A stretch of 64,000 nucleotides of DNA from Porphyra umbilicalis (GCA_002049455.2 KV918774.1:310001-374000); one strand, 5' to 3'; positions 1 through 10,281 are shown, counted from the stretch's first letter. The notes: generated by a model not told the origin, from the sequence alone. Numbers and translations are program-made.

Positions 1-177
1 GGCCTCCTCCCGTGCGCCATGGCGTGGCGTGCGCGCTACGCTGAGGGCGTCAGCCTCGGGGTGTCCTACCCGCCCCTCGTGCCGGGCGGGCGGCCGCTGC
101 TCGTGGCCATGGCCGCCGCGCCGGCGGCGATCCTCGTGTCCGAGGCGGCGGAGCGCCTGCAGCGGCTCCTCGGCTAG
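1..177 (+). CDS. 3' end of an unidentified protein gene (5' end outside window)
   Basis: The first frame is open from the left edge for 58 codons and ends in TAG at 175-177. The tail has ordinary protein composition, with a YPPLVPGG stretch followed by a small hydrophobic strand and a C-terminal amphipathic helix (SEAAERLQRLL). This loosely resembles the C-terminal small domain of alpha-oxoamine synthase or class II aminotransferases, but the match is too short to name it. The stop codon runs directly into an 18-base G run. No polyadenylation signal is evident. Partial because of the window edge, not visibly broken. Confidence 0.5.
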   Translation, partial: GLLPCAMAWRARYAEGVSLGVSYPPLVPGGRPLLVAMAAAPAAILVSEAAERLQRLLG

Positions 178-817
178 GGGGGGGGGGGGGGGGGAGGCAG
201 AGTGCCCCGCCTACAGGGGGCCGGGGGGGGGTGGGCGGGGGGGGATTGTGGGCACGGCTCTGACGCGTCCCGCCGCCGCCCTTGGGGGACCGTCGGCCGC
301 GTGCCGACGTCCCCCCTTAGCGCCGTTCCTGTCGCCGGTCGCGTGCGCCCCCCCGACGACGGGCTCCCCATGCGGCGGCGTCACCACCCCGCCGTGGCTC
401 CCCTCCGTGGCGGCGTGGTCGTCCGTCGGCGGCCTCCACGGCGGTCGCCCGTGGCAGGGGCGAGTGGGTGGCAGCGATGACGAGATTGCTGGGTGGGGGG
501 TGGTGCGGCCGCGCGCAGTGGCGTTGGTGGGCGGGGGTAGGGGATGGCGGCCGTCGCAGACGGCCTGTGGGCCTGCGTGCGGGTGGCCTGCAGGGAGCTC
601 GCGTTGGGATGGTCGACTGCCGTTGAGACCGCCAGGTCCGAGTGCACGGACGAGCGGCAACACCATCAGCAGCTCATTGTTCCCCCACCCCGACCGCTTC
701 CACCGCCGCCAGCCGCCTCTACCATGACACTGGCGCAGCAGAGTCGATTCAAGCCACTGCCGCCACGGATGGTCGTGGCGCCGAGCGGCCAGACGCCACA
801 ATACGGCCGCGACGGCA
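178..817. other. GC-rich intergenic spacer
   Basis: Begins with a G homopolymer (177-194, including the G of the stop codon) and further G tracts to about 245, capable of forming G-quadruplexes. Open frames here are Arg/Pro/Gly-rich on both strands and look like composition artefacts. No gene recognised. Confidence 0.5.
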
Positions 818-825
818 CCGAGTAG

Positions 826-1808
826 TAGGGTTGTGCAACACGCCCGGGGCGTGCTAAATTGCACGCCTGGGGCGTGCAATTTCACGTGTTTTGGGCGTGT
901 CACACCCTGCACGCCCAGAATTTTAGGGGCGTGATTGGGGCGTGCTTGAAAAAAAAGTACATAATTTCAAATGCGCTCTTGGTGCGCCAGTCCACCGAAT
1001 ATTTTTCGGTGCAGTTCCGTGCCACCTTCGTTACTTTTTCAGGGCGCGGTGTCTTACTGCTCCGTCGAGCGCGCACAAACAAGGTGCTCGACGCTATGAG
1101 GCGTGGGGACAATTGTTCCGTCGTGTGCCCACAAACAAGGTGCTCGACGCCACGATGCGCGGGCGCCATCTGTGCGGGATGGGCACAGCAACGGCCACCT
1201 GCTGTCATCAGCCAGGGAGGACGCAGAGGGGCTCCTCGACACGGGCGCCAATGAGGACGTTGAATGCGACGCATCGCGCGCCAGCCATGACCAGGCCGAT
1301 GGCAGTGATGGAGGGGGCGCCGGCGACGAGCTACGCGCCTCCTGAACGAGGAGGTCGCCCGATGCGCCACGGTTGGCGCCGGCGTCCCTGGACAGGACGT
1401 TGGTCGTCCCGGCGACGAGGACGCCCCCGCGGTCGTGACCGAGAATGATTTGATGACCATCTGCTCTGGCTTTGTGCGCGGTGAGATGGGTGGGACTGCG
1501 GGCGGTGGGGCAGCCGGTGGAGGCCAGGCGAGCCGACGTCCTGTGATGCTGCGATGCATCCTTGACGCAGAGTGGCAGAGGCCAAGAGAGTGTATCGCGT
1601 GTTTTCTGGCATTTTTGTGGTCCTTTGAAGCATCCAAATTGCAATAATATTGGGTACTTTGAATCGCCTATCAATTAAGTGTCAAAACATGGGGGCTACA
1701 TTAAGGGCGTGAAGGGGGGCGTGCCAATGTTGGGGGCGTGCAGAAGGGCGTGATTAGGCGTGCATCGCCCACCCCGCCACCCAAAAAGGGGCGTGATGCA
1801 CAACCCTA
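826..1808. mobile_element. hAT-type non-autonomous element (MITE), copy 1
   Basis: A 983-bp element bounded by the perfect terminal inverted repeat TAGGGTTGTGCA (start) / TGCACAACCCTA (end), flanked by an 8-bp direct target duplication CCGAGTAG at 818-825 and 1809-1816. Subterminal regions are packed with GGGCGTG motifs, as expected of transposase-binding repeats in hAT elements. The 8-bp duplication and the (T/C)A-G-G-type end are hAT hallmarks. An internal segment holds a short direct repeat (about 1075-1095 and 1131-1151). No transposase domain is recognisable in its open frames, so it is judged non-autonomous. A second 983-bp copy lies at 32993-33975. Confidence 0.9.
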
Positions 1809-2092
1809 CCGAGTAGGGTTGGTGCTCACCTTGGGCAAGCGAGGAAACAAGAGCTGGTTCGCGTTAACAACCAGCGCCAAGATGTACTTAAACTTGTGCT
1901 GCAACACAACTTCTTTGATATGAAGCAGTCAAGTCCATCTGGAAACTCTGTTGCTGTGCTGTTGCTGACGGCTCGCGTCCAACTCGCCCGTGTGTGCATG
2001 CAGATGCAGGCTGCCACCGCCCCCAGGCCCGTGTCCGTCCCCTCATCCGTCGCGCGGCGCGGCCGAATGCCCCCGCGCAGCGACCGCCCACC

Positions 2093-3061
2093 ATGGGTCA
2101 AGACGGCGCCAACGAGTTCTTGAATGACAGCTTGCCGACGACGACGCCCCCCGGCGGCGGCAGCGGCAGCGGCAGCGGCGGCGGCGGCGGCGGCGGCGCG
2201 GGCGGGTCGGCCGCGGCGCCGCTGACGTTTGAGCCCGCCGCGGGCCAGGCGGGCGGCGGCAACGCGGTGCAGGAGATTTTGGCGACGAGCTCCCACCCGA
2301 CGGCGGCCGTCTTCCACGTGGCGTTTAAGGTCGCCGCCGTCGCCTCGTACCTGCTGCTCGGCATCTTCACCAAGAGCTTTGTCGTCCAGTTTGTGTTGAC
2401 CGTGACGTTGCTGGCGTTTGATTTTTGGACGGTCAAGAACGTGTCGGGGCGGCTGCTCGTGGGGCTCCGCTGGTGGAACGACGTGGACGAGGATGGGGCG
2501 GGGACGTGGCGGTTTGAGACCATCCAGGTATGTGGGGCGGCGTCCGCAGATGGCTGGGCGTGCATGTGGGCACGGGTGGCGAGAGAGGCATTTGTGGGCA
2601 GTCTGGCCGCTCGGTAGCTAGCGTGACGGATTGTTTTCGTACCGCTGCTTGTCACGTTCCCCGTTCGAGTGGTCGCGTGTCTCCGTGCAACGTCTAACCC
2701 ACACGGTGCTTGTTCTGGCTCCCCCTCGTATGGCGGTAATGGGCCGCGGCTTGGCGCTCGCTCGCCGTGCATTTTCCTATTCCTTTCCCCCCTTGCACAG
2801 AACCGCAACGCTCTCAACGTGACGGACGGCAGAATATTCTGGTGGTCACTCTACCTGACGCCCATCGTATGGGTGCTGCTCGGCGTCGTGTGTGTGCTCA
2901 AGTTCAACCTCTCCTATCTATTGCTGGTCGTCGTCGCGCTGGTACTGTCGAGCGCCAACATTGTTGGCTACTACAAGTGCAGCAAGGACGCGACCGAGCA
3001 GATGCGTGCGTACGTGCAGCAGACGGTCTTGGGGGCGGCCATGGACCGTTTCCTGCCATGA
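2093..3061 (+). CDS. TVP23: Golgi membrane protein TVP23/FAM18 family
   Basis: Spliced gene: exon 1 2093-2527, phase-0 intron 2528-2800, exon 2 2801-3061 (TGA), giving 231 aa. The start lies in ACCATGG context and precedes a Gly/Ser low-complexity N-terminus (residues 18-42). Conserved core: HP at 68-69, hydrophobic spans near 74-91 and 96-112, the family signature DFWTVKNVSGRLLVGLRWW (110-128) followed by acidic NDVDEDG, then exon 2 spans near 160-178 and 182-203 with ANIVGYYKC. Four membrane spans and total length match the family. TVP23 proteins sit in late-Golgi/vesicle membranes and act in retrograde transport and membrane trafficking, with YIP-family partners in yeast. The N-terminal Gly/Ser tract is longer than in fungal or animal members. 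The gene converges with the minus-strand zinc-domain gene at 3467-4243. Confidence 0.93.
2528..2800 (+). other. intron of TVP23
   Basis: Donor CAG|GTATGT at 2527/2528 and acceptor TTGCACAG|AA at 2800/2801, with a pyrimidine-rich tract (about 2770-2795) before the AG. Length 273 bp, phase 0. Removal joins the signature exon to the second pair of membrane spans in the order seen in TVP23 homologues. Retention would hit TAG at 2615-2617. Confidence 0.9.
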
Positions 3062-3466
3062 GGGCGCTCCGCCACACCCCGAAACAGGCCCCGGCAGCGT
3101 TGACGGCGGCGCGGGTGGGCCGGGTGGGCGGCTAGCCAACCGACGACGGCGCGTCCTGGCCGGTGGATTTCCAGCCGCTCAGGTGCGCGTGGAGGTCTGT
3201 GATCCCGGCGGGGGCGGCCGACCACTCCCCTCTAGCCCCTGCCGCTCGTGCAATGGCGCCTGCGTTTGTCAAGTGCCGTAGTGCCCACCGCTTGCTTCCT
3301 TGTCTATGGCATGTCGCTTGCCGTCGCGCTGTCTCGTGTCCTGCCCGCTGCCCGCCCATGCGACCTATCGACAGGTGTGTCTCAATGTGCGAAAAGGAAA
3401 GAAAATAGATGACCTCCTCTATTGCCACCGCCACCCGCCGCCGCAGGCCGACCCCACCCGGCCCCA
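3062..3466. other. convergent intergenic spacer
   Basis: About 405 bp between the 3' ends of TVP23 (+) and the zinc-domain gene (-). Presumably 3' UTRs. A short AT-richer patch (about 3390-3412, AAAAGGAAAGAAAATAG) is the only notable compositional feature. Confidence 0.5.
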
Positions 3467-4243
3467 TCACCTCGGGCCGCCGGCGGAAACTCCGCACCCG
3501 TCCCGTGCAGTGTCGTCGGGCCGCCCCCGGGCCTCCGCAGCGCCCTCCTCGTCGAGTACGTCGATCGCCTCGACCGCCTCGATGACGCGCTCGGCCGCGG
3601 CCACCGCTACAGCCGCCGCCGCGCCGGCGGGCGGCGTCCCCCCCCCGCCCCCCGGCTGCCGCGCGACGCGGTCTCCCCACTTGGCGTCGACCTTCCCCCC
3701 CCCAAATTGAAACGCGGGCGTCACCCACACCCCACACGAACACTGCCGCCCCGACCAGCAGTAGGCGCCGACGCGCGCGCGGCAGTGGGGGCACGCCAGC
3801 GGGCCCGCGTGGGCGGTGGCGCCCCCCCCGCCGCCGCCGCCGCCCCCGTCGCCACCGCCGTCGCCACCGCCACCGCCGTCGGCCGCTCCCTCGATCGCCA
3901 CGGCGGCGGTGGCGGTGGCGGTGGCGGTGGCGGCGGCGGTGGCGGCGGCGGCGGGCACCTCCCCCGTGACCGCCGCCGCCGCCCAGTCGGGCGGGGCGGT
4001 GGTGAAGAGCGACGTGCACGGCGGCGGGGGGGTGTAGCGCGCGTACGAACCGCGACGGGGGGGGGTGCGGCCGCCCCGCCGGGCGGCGGCGGCGCCCGAC
4101 ACGCGCCCGTGGCGAAACGCCTTGGCCGTGGAGGGGGAGGGGGGGGCGCCTCCGCTGGCCGTCAGCGCCGCCGAGTGCCGCACCTCATTCGCGCCAAAGA
4201 GGCGCGTGCCGCACCGCCAGCACGAGTAAAAGTGGGGCTGCAT
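3467..4243 (-). CDS. DUSP12/YVH1-type C-terminal zinc-binding domain protein, no phosphatase domain
   Basis: 258 aa, TGA stop. Cysteines sit as in the zinc domain of dual-specificity phosphatase 12/Yvh1: CWRC (8-11), C76 in CTSLF, then LACPHC (149-154), GAYCW and CSCGVWVTPAFQF (168-180), followed by KVD. In DUSP12/Yvh1 this domain binds zinc and is the part needed for pre-60S ribosome maturation in yeast. Here it starts within six residues of the N-terminus and no phosphatase HCxxGxxR loop is seen upstream. An Ala/Thr then Gly/Asp tract (about 96-142) is inserted between the two zinc halves. The ATG overlaps the sequence TATGCAG, which could instead be a splice acceptor, so an unseen upstream exon is possible, but no DSP-like segment was found up to 4843. 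The C-terminal third is an Ala/Glu-rich tail. Confidence 0.82.
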   Translation of the reverse strand: MQPHFYSCWRCGTRLFGANEVRHSAALTASGGAPPSPSTAKAFRHGRVSGAAAARRGGRTPPRRGSYARYTPPPPCTSLFTTAPPDWAAAAVTGEVPAAAATAAATATATATAAVAIEGAADGGGGGDGGGDGGGGGGGGGATAHAGPLACPHCRARVGAYCWSGRQCSCGVWVTPAFQFGGGKVDAKWGDRVARQPGGGGGTPPAGAAAAVAVAAAERVIEAVEAIDVLDEEGAAEARGRPDDTARDGCGVSAGGPR

Positions 4244-4843
4244 AGGGGCGGCGGTGGGTGGGTGGCCAACGCAAAAAACAAGGGGGGAGAGGGGGGGGGA
4301 GGGGGGGACAGGAGGGTGGGAGGAAATGGAGCGGTCCGCCGCCGAGCAGGGATGGCACGGCTCGGTCGGTCGCGTGCGGACGAGGCGTGGCTCGACGCGG
4401 AATGGCGCCGATTCTCTGGTGGGTGCTGGAAGTCTGAACTTGGACCGCGCTTTTTTTTTTCCGGGTTGTCAAGTCGCCGAAAGTGGTCAGACGTCGCCGA
4501 CGCGGCCATGTTGCTCTGGCAGCGACGTGGTGTTGCTGGCCACGGCCGCCGCTGCCGCCGCAGTCGTCATCGCTCTGCGCCGCGGCTGGGAACAACACTG
4601 TGTCCGCCCATGAGGGGCGGCTGACCAGCTGCGCGGCGATGGGGGCCGTTGCCTGGCTGGTTCTTGTGGCCGACGCCCCCCGACTGGGCGCCGCATGCCA
4701 TTGCCGCGGCTCTCCCGTCAGAAACGGCACGGGGCCGAGCCGGACAAACAAACCGGACAAGAGCGCTCGTTCAATTGTCTCGTTTTTTGCTTGCCGTATC
4801 GCACGCGCCCACCACCAGTGCGCCCTTCCCCCGCCCCCCCCCA
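4244..4843. other. spacer upstream of the zinc-domain gene
   Basis: About 600 bp, GC-rich, between two minus-strand genes. Contains G-rich tracts (4280-4320) and a T run (4451-4460). Probably the promoter/5' UTR of the zinc-domain gene and the 3' UTR of the next one. No coding segment recognised. Confidence 0.45.
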
Positions 4844-5335
4844 TCACACGCCCGTCACGCCCCCCCCAACCCCCACCACTCCCTCCTTTGGCACCAGCTG
4901 GCGGGCCACCCAAATGTCCGCGGCGGTCACCGCAATGATCACAACGTTGACGATGGCCGTCACGAGGTCCACCCAAAAGTCCCGCGTCTTCCACCGGGAC
5001 GGCCCCGCCACCGACCGGAAAATATGGATGATGCTTGCAATGGAGCCGGCCGTGTTGGCCGCGACAAAGAGCGCCGCGAAAATGACGTACAGGATGTAGC
5101 GCGTACGCATCGGACGCCGCTCCAGGGGGGGCGACCGCTGGGGCGACGCCGCCCACCGCAGGATGCCCCCAGTGATGACGACGGCGAGCAACGAGGCGAG
5201 GCCGAGGATCACGCGGAGAAGCACTTGCAAGTCCAAGCCAATAGCGAGGCTCACGGCGACCACGGGGATGACGAGCATCACAGCGTGCATAATGTGCACA
5301 CGCTTGTGGAAGCGGTACGCACTGGAGACCGTCAT
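4844..5335 (-). CDS. four-helix integral membrane protein, function unknown
   Basis: 163 aa from the ATG at 5335 (an in-frame ATG at 5377 would add 14 residues; the inner one is preferred because it is followed directly by MTVSSAYRFHKRVH and the first helix). Hydrophobic helices at about residues 15-33, 37-58, 80-102 and 120-143, with a basic/proline loop (65-80) between helices 2 and 3. The helices contain realistic mixtures of V/I/L/A/G and the frame has no low-complexity drift until the Gly/Val C-terminus. I do not recognise the family. The tetraspan arrangement could be a small transporter-like or organellar membrane protein. Same strand as the zinc-domain gene, about 600 bp upstream of it. 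Ends in TGA. Confidence 0.7.
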   Translation of the reverse strand: MTVSSAYRFHKRVHIMHAVMLVIPVVAVSLAIGLDLQVLLRVILGLASLLAVVITGGILRWAASPQRSPPLERRPMRTRYILYVIFAALFVAANTAGSIASIIHIFRSVAGPSRWKTRDFWVDLVTAIVNVVIIAVTAADIWVARQLVPKEGVVGVGGGVTGV

Positions 5336-6449
5336 GGTTGCAGGTGTGACAAACGAGCGGAGGGGTTGGGAGACCAATGGAAAGGAGGGAGGGGGGTGAA
5401 GGGAGATGGGGCGGCGCGCAAGTGTTGGGGCGGCGCGGAAGGTGTCGGGGCGGCGCGGAACGAGTGGCGGTGGGCGTCGGCGGCGCGGTGAGTGGACGAC
5501 GTACGACCTCAGAGAACTGGTGGCGGTCCCACCACACCCCTCTTATCGGTCGCGATGCGGAGATGGGTGACGCTGAGCCGTCCAGCGGGCTTCCTCGCTC
5601 CCCCATCGCCGTTGGGCGCAGCAAGAGGACGGAATTGGGGCGGGGAGCACTCGCACACGCTCCCTGCGACGACCGCGCACCGGTGCAGGGAGACGGGCCA
5701 GGAGCCAGCCGACCGCCGTCCCGCGTCTCGAGTGCACGGAGTGCGGGAAAACAGTGCCAGGCGGCCAAGCTGGCCGCCCTGCCGGCCATTCCATGTGGGC
5801 CGCCGGGGGCGCTCACGCGGCGGCGAGTGCAGCGTCCATGTCTTCCAAACGCACGCAGCCTCGCGGACACCGATCTGGGGGGGGGTGAGGGAAGCGTGGA
5901 GGGGTCGAAAAGCGGGCTTCCCTCGATTTTCCTGCGGGTGAGGGTCCAGAGTGCCTCGTGCGGCACGGAGGTGTACGGGGCGCCCGCCCGTCAGTCGTCC
6001 GCCTTGGAATCCACGCACCCCAGGCGAGTGGAATCGACGAGATCCACGTGGCTGAACAAGTGGCGTGGCCAAGAGGTTGATTTTTATGGGCCACGTGCCA
6101 CGCAGGGACCCCTAGCTAGAGCGTCTATTTTACCATGCTCTGTGATCATTTGATCTCAACGATGTGACAATTTGGGCCCCCATACCATGCACGCACCTCG
6201 TTTCGGCTTTTGATTGCGAGAGAAAAGGAGGGAGGGGGCCACATTTTTATCCGGCAAAACAATCTAAAAGATGAAATAGGCGCTCTCAACACCTCCCAAG
6301 GGCAGGATGAAGATTGACATTTTGGCACTGGGAGCATCTGAATGTAGGAATGCCAGTAACTTTCACGTGACCCCACCTCCGAGGAGATAAGGATCCCGGC
6401 ATGATGGAGAACTACCGTGCACGGTACATGGGAGGATGTACAGCCATAG
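5336..6449. other. spacer without recognised gene
   Basis: GC-rich to about 6100, then composition drops sharply to about 50% GC, marking the transition from gene space to transposon-derived DNA. A 30-bp block at 6175-6204 recurs in inverted orientation at 9454-9483 (see findings). Open frames are Arg/Pro-rich on both strands and not convincing. Confidence 0.45.
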
Positions 6450-6451
6450 TA

Positions 6452-6892
6452 TTGCTGATCCCCCAATTCTGTCCTCATCGACCAGGAACGGTTCCTGGCG
6501 GTACGGTTCTTGTGGAACTGGCCATCTATTGGTTAAACGCAGCGGTAAACAGCTGCTCAGCACGAATCTGAGACGTCCTATTGGCTCTCCCACCGCCACT
6601 TCCGTGCAGAACCGAGATCCTTCTTTTTGTTGAGATTTTCTTCCGATCCCTTCCGTGTCAAGGGAGCAACCGGCCCGCAATCATTGGGATATCGAGATTT
6701 TCTGGGAGATACGCAGAAAAGTGCAGAAAAACGAAGGCGTCGATTGTGCGATTGGGGGCCGTACGGGCACATTCTGTAAAGATCAGGCCGGACATGCACT
6801 GCTGTCGGACTGCTCGACCAATGAGAGATCTGCATTCATTGCCGTTCCACTACCGTTCCGGGGCGATGAGGACAGAATTGGGGGATCAGCAA
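6452..6892. mobile_element. TA-flanked MITE (Tc1/mariner-like ends), 441 bp
   Basis: Terminal inverted repeats of at least 29 bp, starting TTGCTGATCCCCCAATTC at the left and its reverse complement at the right, with the match continuing imperfectly inward. Flanked by TA at 6450-6451 and 6893-6894. No coding capacity. Same end family as the elements at 28968-29365 and 31209-32034. TA target duplication plus TIRs suggests mobilisation by a Tc1/mariner/pogo-type transposase. Confidence 0.8.
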
Positions 6893-7020
6893 TAGTGTTG
6901 CTTTTCAGGCTTCTCTTGAAGATGGACTCGACCTATCCCATGTTTCTGTTGAGCCGGCGCACAAAGGTCAGTTTTGTTAGGATTCGCATCAGCACTATCA
7001 TTTCTGGATTGATGAGTGTA

Positions 7021-7648
7021 TGGTGCGTGTCCCAAAAATGAGACATGCGCGTTTTCTGGAAGACTGACACATCACTGCACGGGGGCAGGCGGGGTGGGGT
7101 ACGAGAAAATTCTCAACTGGCCTCCATGGAAAGAGCCTCTCCCGAGACGTTCTTGCCTGACAACTCCTTAGTACCTGCCTGTGGGCCCTGTTCTGTGGAC
7201 CTCTCAGCTAACTCCGATCTTGGAGCCAGTCTTTTTCAGGTTCTTGGGGTTACAGGTTTGCAACGCCAAAGCTCATGTGCTAACTGGAGCTTCGATGAGG
7301 GGTGTCCCAAATCGTGTTTTCCTCACAGGGGGCTACATGGCGGTCTTTTTCACGTTTTTATTGGTAAGGTGGTGCCCTTTTCTTCGTGCACAAGTTGTCT
7401 GCACATGCCTGCTCTAGTATCTGTGCATTTGATTGGGCCGCGTGATCGTCACCTGTCGAAGTTGCAATGAATGACACTTTACCCCATGACACGTCAGGAT
7501 GTGCCGCCTCTGCTAACACTGTCAGGGGCTGTTCTGGAAGCACAGTGGGACCGAGTGGGTCACATTACATCATCGGACCGTTGCAGAAGGCCAGTGGGCC
7601 GAGAAAAAAAGAAAAAACCACGATGTCTCATTTTTGGGACACGCACCA
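7021..7648. mobile_element. TA-flanked MITE, 628 bp, second family
   Basis: Near-perfect 26-bp terminal inverted repeat beginning TGGTGCGTGTCCCAAAAAT, with TA at 7019-7020 and 7649-7650. The interior has no recognisable transposase. A purine-rich tract (about 7598-7618) precedes the right end. Ends differ from the TTGCTGATC family, so a separate MITE family is inferred. Confidence 0.75.
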
Positions 7649-7650
7649 TA

Positions 7651-8036
7651 TAGGGACTACTGTCGTAGTATTATGCTTATTCTCTGGGCTATCAAAAATA
7701 AGTGTATAGAATCAAGTGCGCTGGATCAACACGGTCATTGGAATCAAAGCACGCATGACAGTTGGCGCCCGGCCCGTTTTTTCGACTGGAGGTGTTCGTG
7801 GGGGCGAGCAGAGGAGCAACGGGGGGTGGTGGAGCTGGCTGTCGCTGTCGCCGGCTCGAGGGGGGGCGGAGGTCCTACTGTAGTCACATCCCAGAGGGAG
7901 TGGCGGCCTGCGGGGAGACGCGGCCAGAGGGAAAGCACTATATGGAGACAAAAGAGAAAAAGGAAACAGAACAAGAATAGCGAGAGAAAGGCTAAAAAGA
8001 GGGGGGGGGACCGCGCCGCCAGATCTACCTCCACGG
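7651..8036. other. spacer between MITE and tandem repeat
   Basis: No gene recognised. An A-rich purine stretch near 7940-8000 separates AT-richer DNA from the GC-rich tandem repeat that follows. Confidence 0.4.
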
Positions 8037-8560
8037 CCGTCGACTGGGGGCCGGGCGACAGCGGCGACGCGGCAAAGCACGCCGCCATGGCCGCCGCCAC
8101 CTCCTCCCTCCGCCGGACTGCCGACTGGAGAGCGGGCGGCAGCTGCGACGCATGTGAGCCCGCCGCAAAGCCGGAAAACAGTTGCTGCCCCCCCCGCGAC
8201 CGCCAACTTGGGGGCTGGCGACAGCGGCGACGCGGCCGAGCCCGCTGCCAAGGCCGCCACCAGCTGCTCCCCCCCCCTCCACGACTGCCGACTCTGGGGC
8301 GGGCGACGGCGGCGACGCCGCCCAGCCTGGTAACGAAACGGCCGCCACCTCCTCGTCCCAGTCCATCGGCCGCCACTCAGGGGCGGGCGACGGTGGCGAC
8401 GCCGCCCAGCCCCGCAACACGCCCGCCGCCACCTCGTCCACGTCCATCGGCGACGGCTCCGGGCAGGGCGACGGCGGCGACGCGGCCGAGCCAGCCGCCA
8501 CGGCCGCTACCAGCTGCTCCCCCCTACCCAAGACTGCCGACTCGGGGGCGGGCGATCAAA
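8037..8560 (+). repeat. 81-84 bp GC-rich coding-type tandem repeat
   Basis: About six diverged units, each centred on GGCGGGCGACGGCGGCGACG. Unit starts at about 8216, 8301, 8385, 8466 and 8550 are 81, 84 or 85 bp apart. On the plus strand the last four units stay in one frame (ending at the stop near 8572-8574) and encode 27-28-residue repeats of the form SGAGDGGDAAQP...TAATSS. The minus strand is also open with a GWAASPPSPAPE repeat. Period preservation near multiples of three suggests past or present coding, but start, promoter and strand are unresolved. Confidence 0.55.
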
Positions 8561-10276
8561 AAATGGATACCTGAATTACGGACTTCATCATGTGGTCCCT
8601 CTTGAACTTAACGTGTCTACTGTTGTTAGCTCTTGTATCTCATTAAGGATTTGATTAACGCAGCTGATTCCGAACAGAGCCGCTCCCCAGACAAACGCAG
8701 ACTGGCGACGCAACACGGGTCGTGCATGGAAAGACTAAACGTTCGAATGAACGAGTACCTGGAGTTTATCTGTGTCCTCTGGCCGAGTGGTAGATGCCGG
8801 GGGTGGAAGGGTGGCCACGATACAAGTACGAAGAAAAGAACAAACTGTGAGCCTTTTAGTTGCTGGATAGCGGTCAAAGAGCAACGCGGGGGTACTCGCA
8901 GCCTTTTGGATGTGCACACCACGAGCGCTCTGCGTTACACGGGAATGAATCATTTGGCATGGGTGCTGGGTGTCCATGTTGCTGTATAACGAACAGGAGA
9001 TTATGCTTCTTGTCGAATTTCTGGGAGGGCGCCATCCGGTAGCATGACCGCAGGGAGGGGGTGCCTATTTGGGCTCAGGCGTCACGCTGGGGGGGGCGGG
9101 CGTCAGTGGACGCCTCGTGCAGTCGAGAAAATGAGGGATGCGTGCACTGGATGCCCTTAGGAAACGAGGAGCGGAGATGATGGAATCCTATTTGAAAATA
9201 AGGAAGAGAAAAGAGAAAATGTGCCATAAAATGCGGTGAAGATGGATTGAAAATGGATGAGCCCTGAAAGATTTTATGCCACATCAGAAGTGGATAATCG
9301 TACGGCTCAGAGTTTTCTTCCGTGCACGTGACTTGTCTAACGATCGGCTGTCATCGTTCGAGGCGCACCGCGGCGGTCAACGACAGCCTATCGTTAGTCA
9401 TTCGGTGCACGTGACAATCAGTAACGATTGGACAGGAATTCTTCCCGGTTTCTGAAACGAGGTGCGTGCATGGTATGAGGGCCATAGTTTGATCCCATGT
9501 GGAACTCGTCGATCCCAGCGTTCCTTCATATGAAGCCAGTTGATTCGGTGCCGACAAACTCGGGCTGTCGCGCTTCCCCTCCAGATCATGCAGAATTGGA
9601 GCATCGGCGCAAGCTCTGCGAGGGGACAACGCCCTTTGCATGGTTTCGAAAGAATGACCCCGCAGGAAGTGAACAAGGAAAGTCCATTCTGGTAGGCCCA
9701 ACGTCGGTCCTCCCCTCCCCCCCCCCAGAAAGCCAGCCAGCAGCGATTTGTTCTCGCAATGACTGGAAAAAGGCGCCCTGTTGGCGCAACCGTGGTCCTT
9801 CACTGCCGCTCTCTGCGTGATAGAATGACCACGAGGATCGAGGGAGTCCATGTACACTCCCTATTCAGGCTCTTTGCGCACTGGGGGCTGCCGGAACTTC
9901 AACCAGCAGGTACTCCGCCTGGGCCGAAGAAAGGTGGTGGGGGACGTGACGAGCTGACCTTCTTTCAGCCCCCCCCCCCTTCCCTTCCCTTCCTTTCTCC
10001 CTGATAACTTCATACGCTTTTTTATCATCCATAAGGCCACCATCTCGTCGTTTTCGTGTTTTCTTCTGCAAGCTTTGATCCCTTTGTGTGCCTGAGCGTT
10101 CACTGCCTCTGGAGGGGAACTGTCCCACCAAAAAACCGGCAAGAAGTCAGAGTGAGTCCCACATTCGCTTTCTACCGTCTTCCCAACGTCTTCCCAGGTG
10201 CTTCGAGACACTTAGGCGCAGGCGACGCGACTTTTTCTACGCCCAGGCAGTGGCCTCTCCCCCACCCTGCGCAGTG
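8561..10276. other. 1.7-kb spacer, no gene recognised
   Basis: Mixed composition. Holds an imperfect hairpin (about 9338-9394; 16-bp arms CTAACGAT(C/A)GGCTGTC), the inverted partner (9454-9483) of the block at 6175-6204, and a polypyrimidine tract (about 9967-10001). ORFs up to 180 codons exist but none has a family signature. Its right end is the insertion site of the gypsy element. Confidence 0.4.
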
Positions 10277-10281
10277 CTCAC

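Noticed and set aside
1-177. naming the edge gene an oxoamine synthase
   Set aside because: Fifty-eight residues with no lysine or PLP motif visible; similarity of the tail alone is not enough.
3422-4624. 400-codon plus ORF opposite the zinc-domain gene
   Set aside because: Gly/Arg homopolymer-rich shadow of the minus-strand DUSP12-type gene.
4185-5966. 593-codon minus ORF across the zinc-domain and membrane-protein genes
   Set aside because: Overlaps two better-supported genes in other frames and has biased Pro/Arg/His composition.
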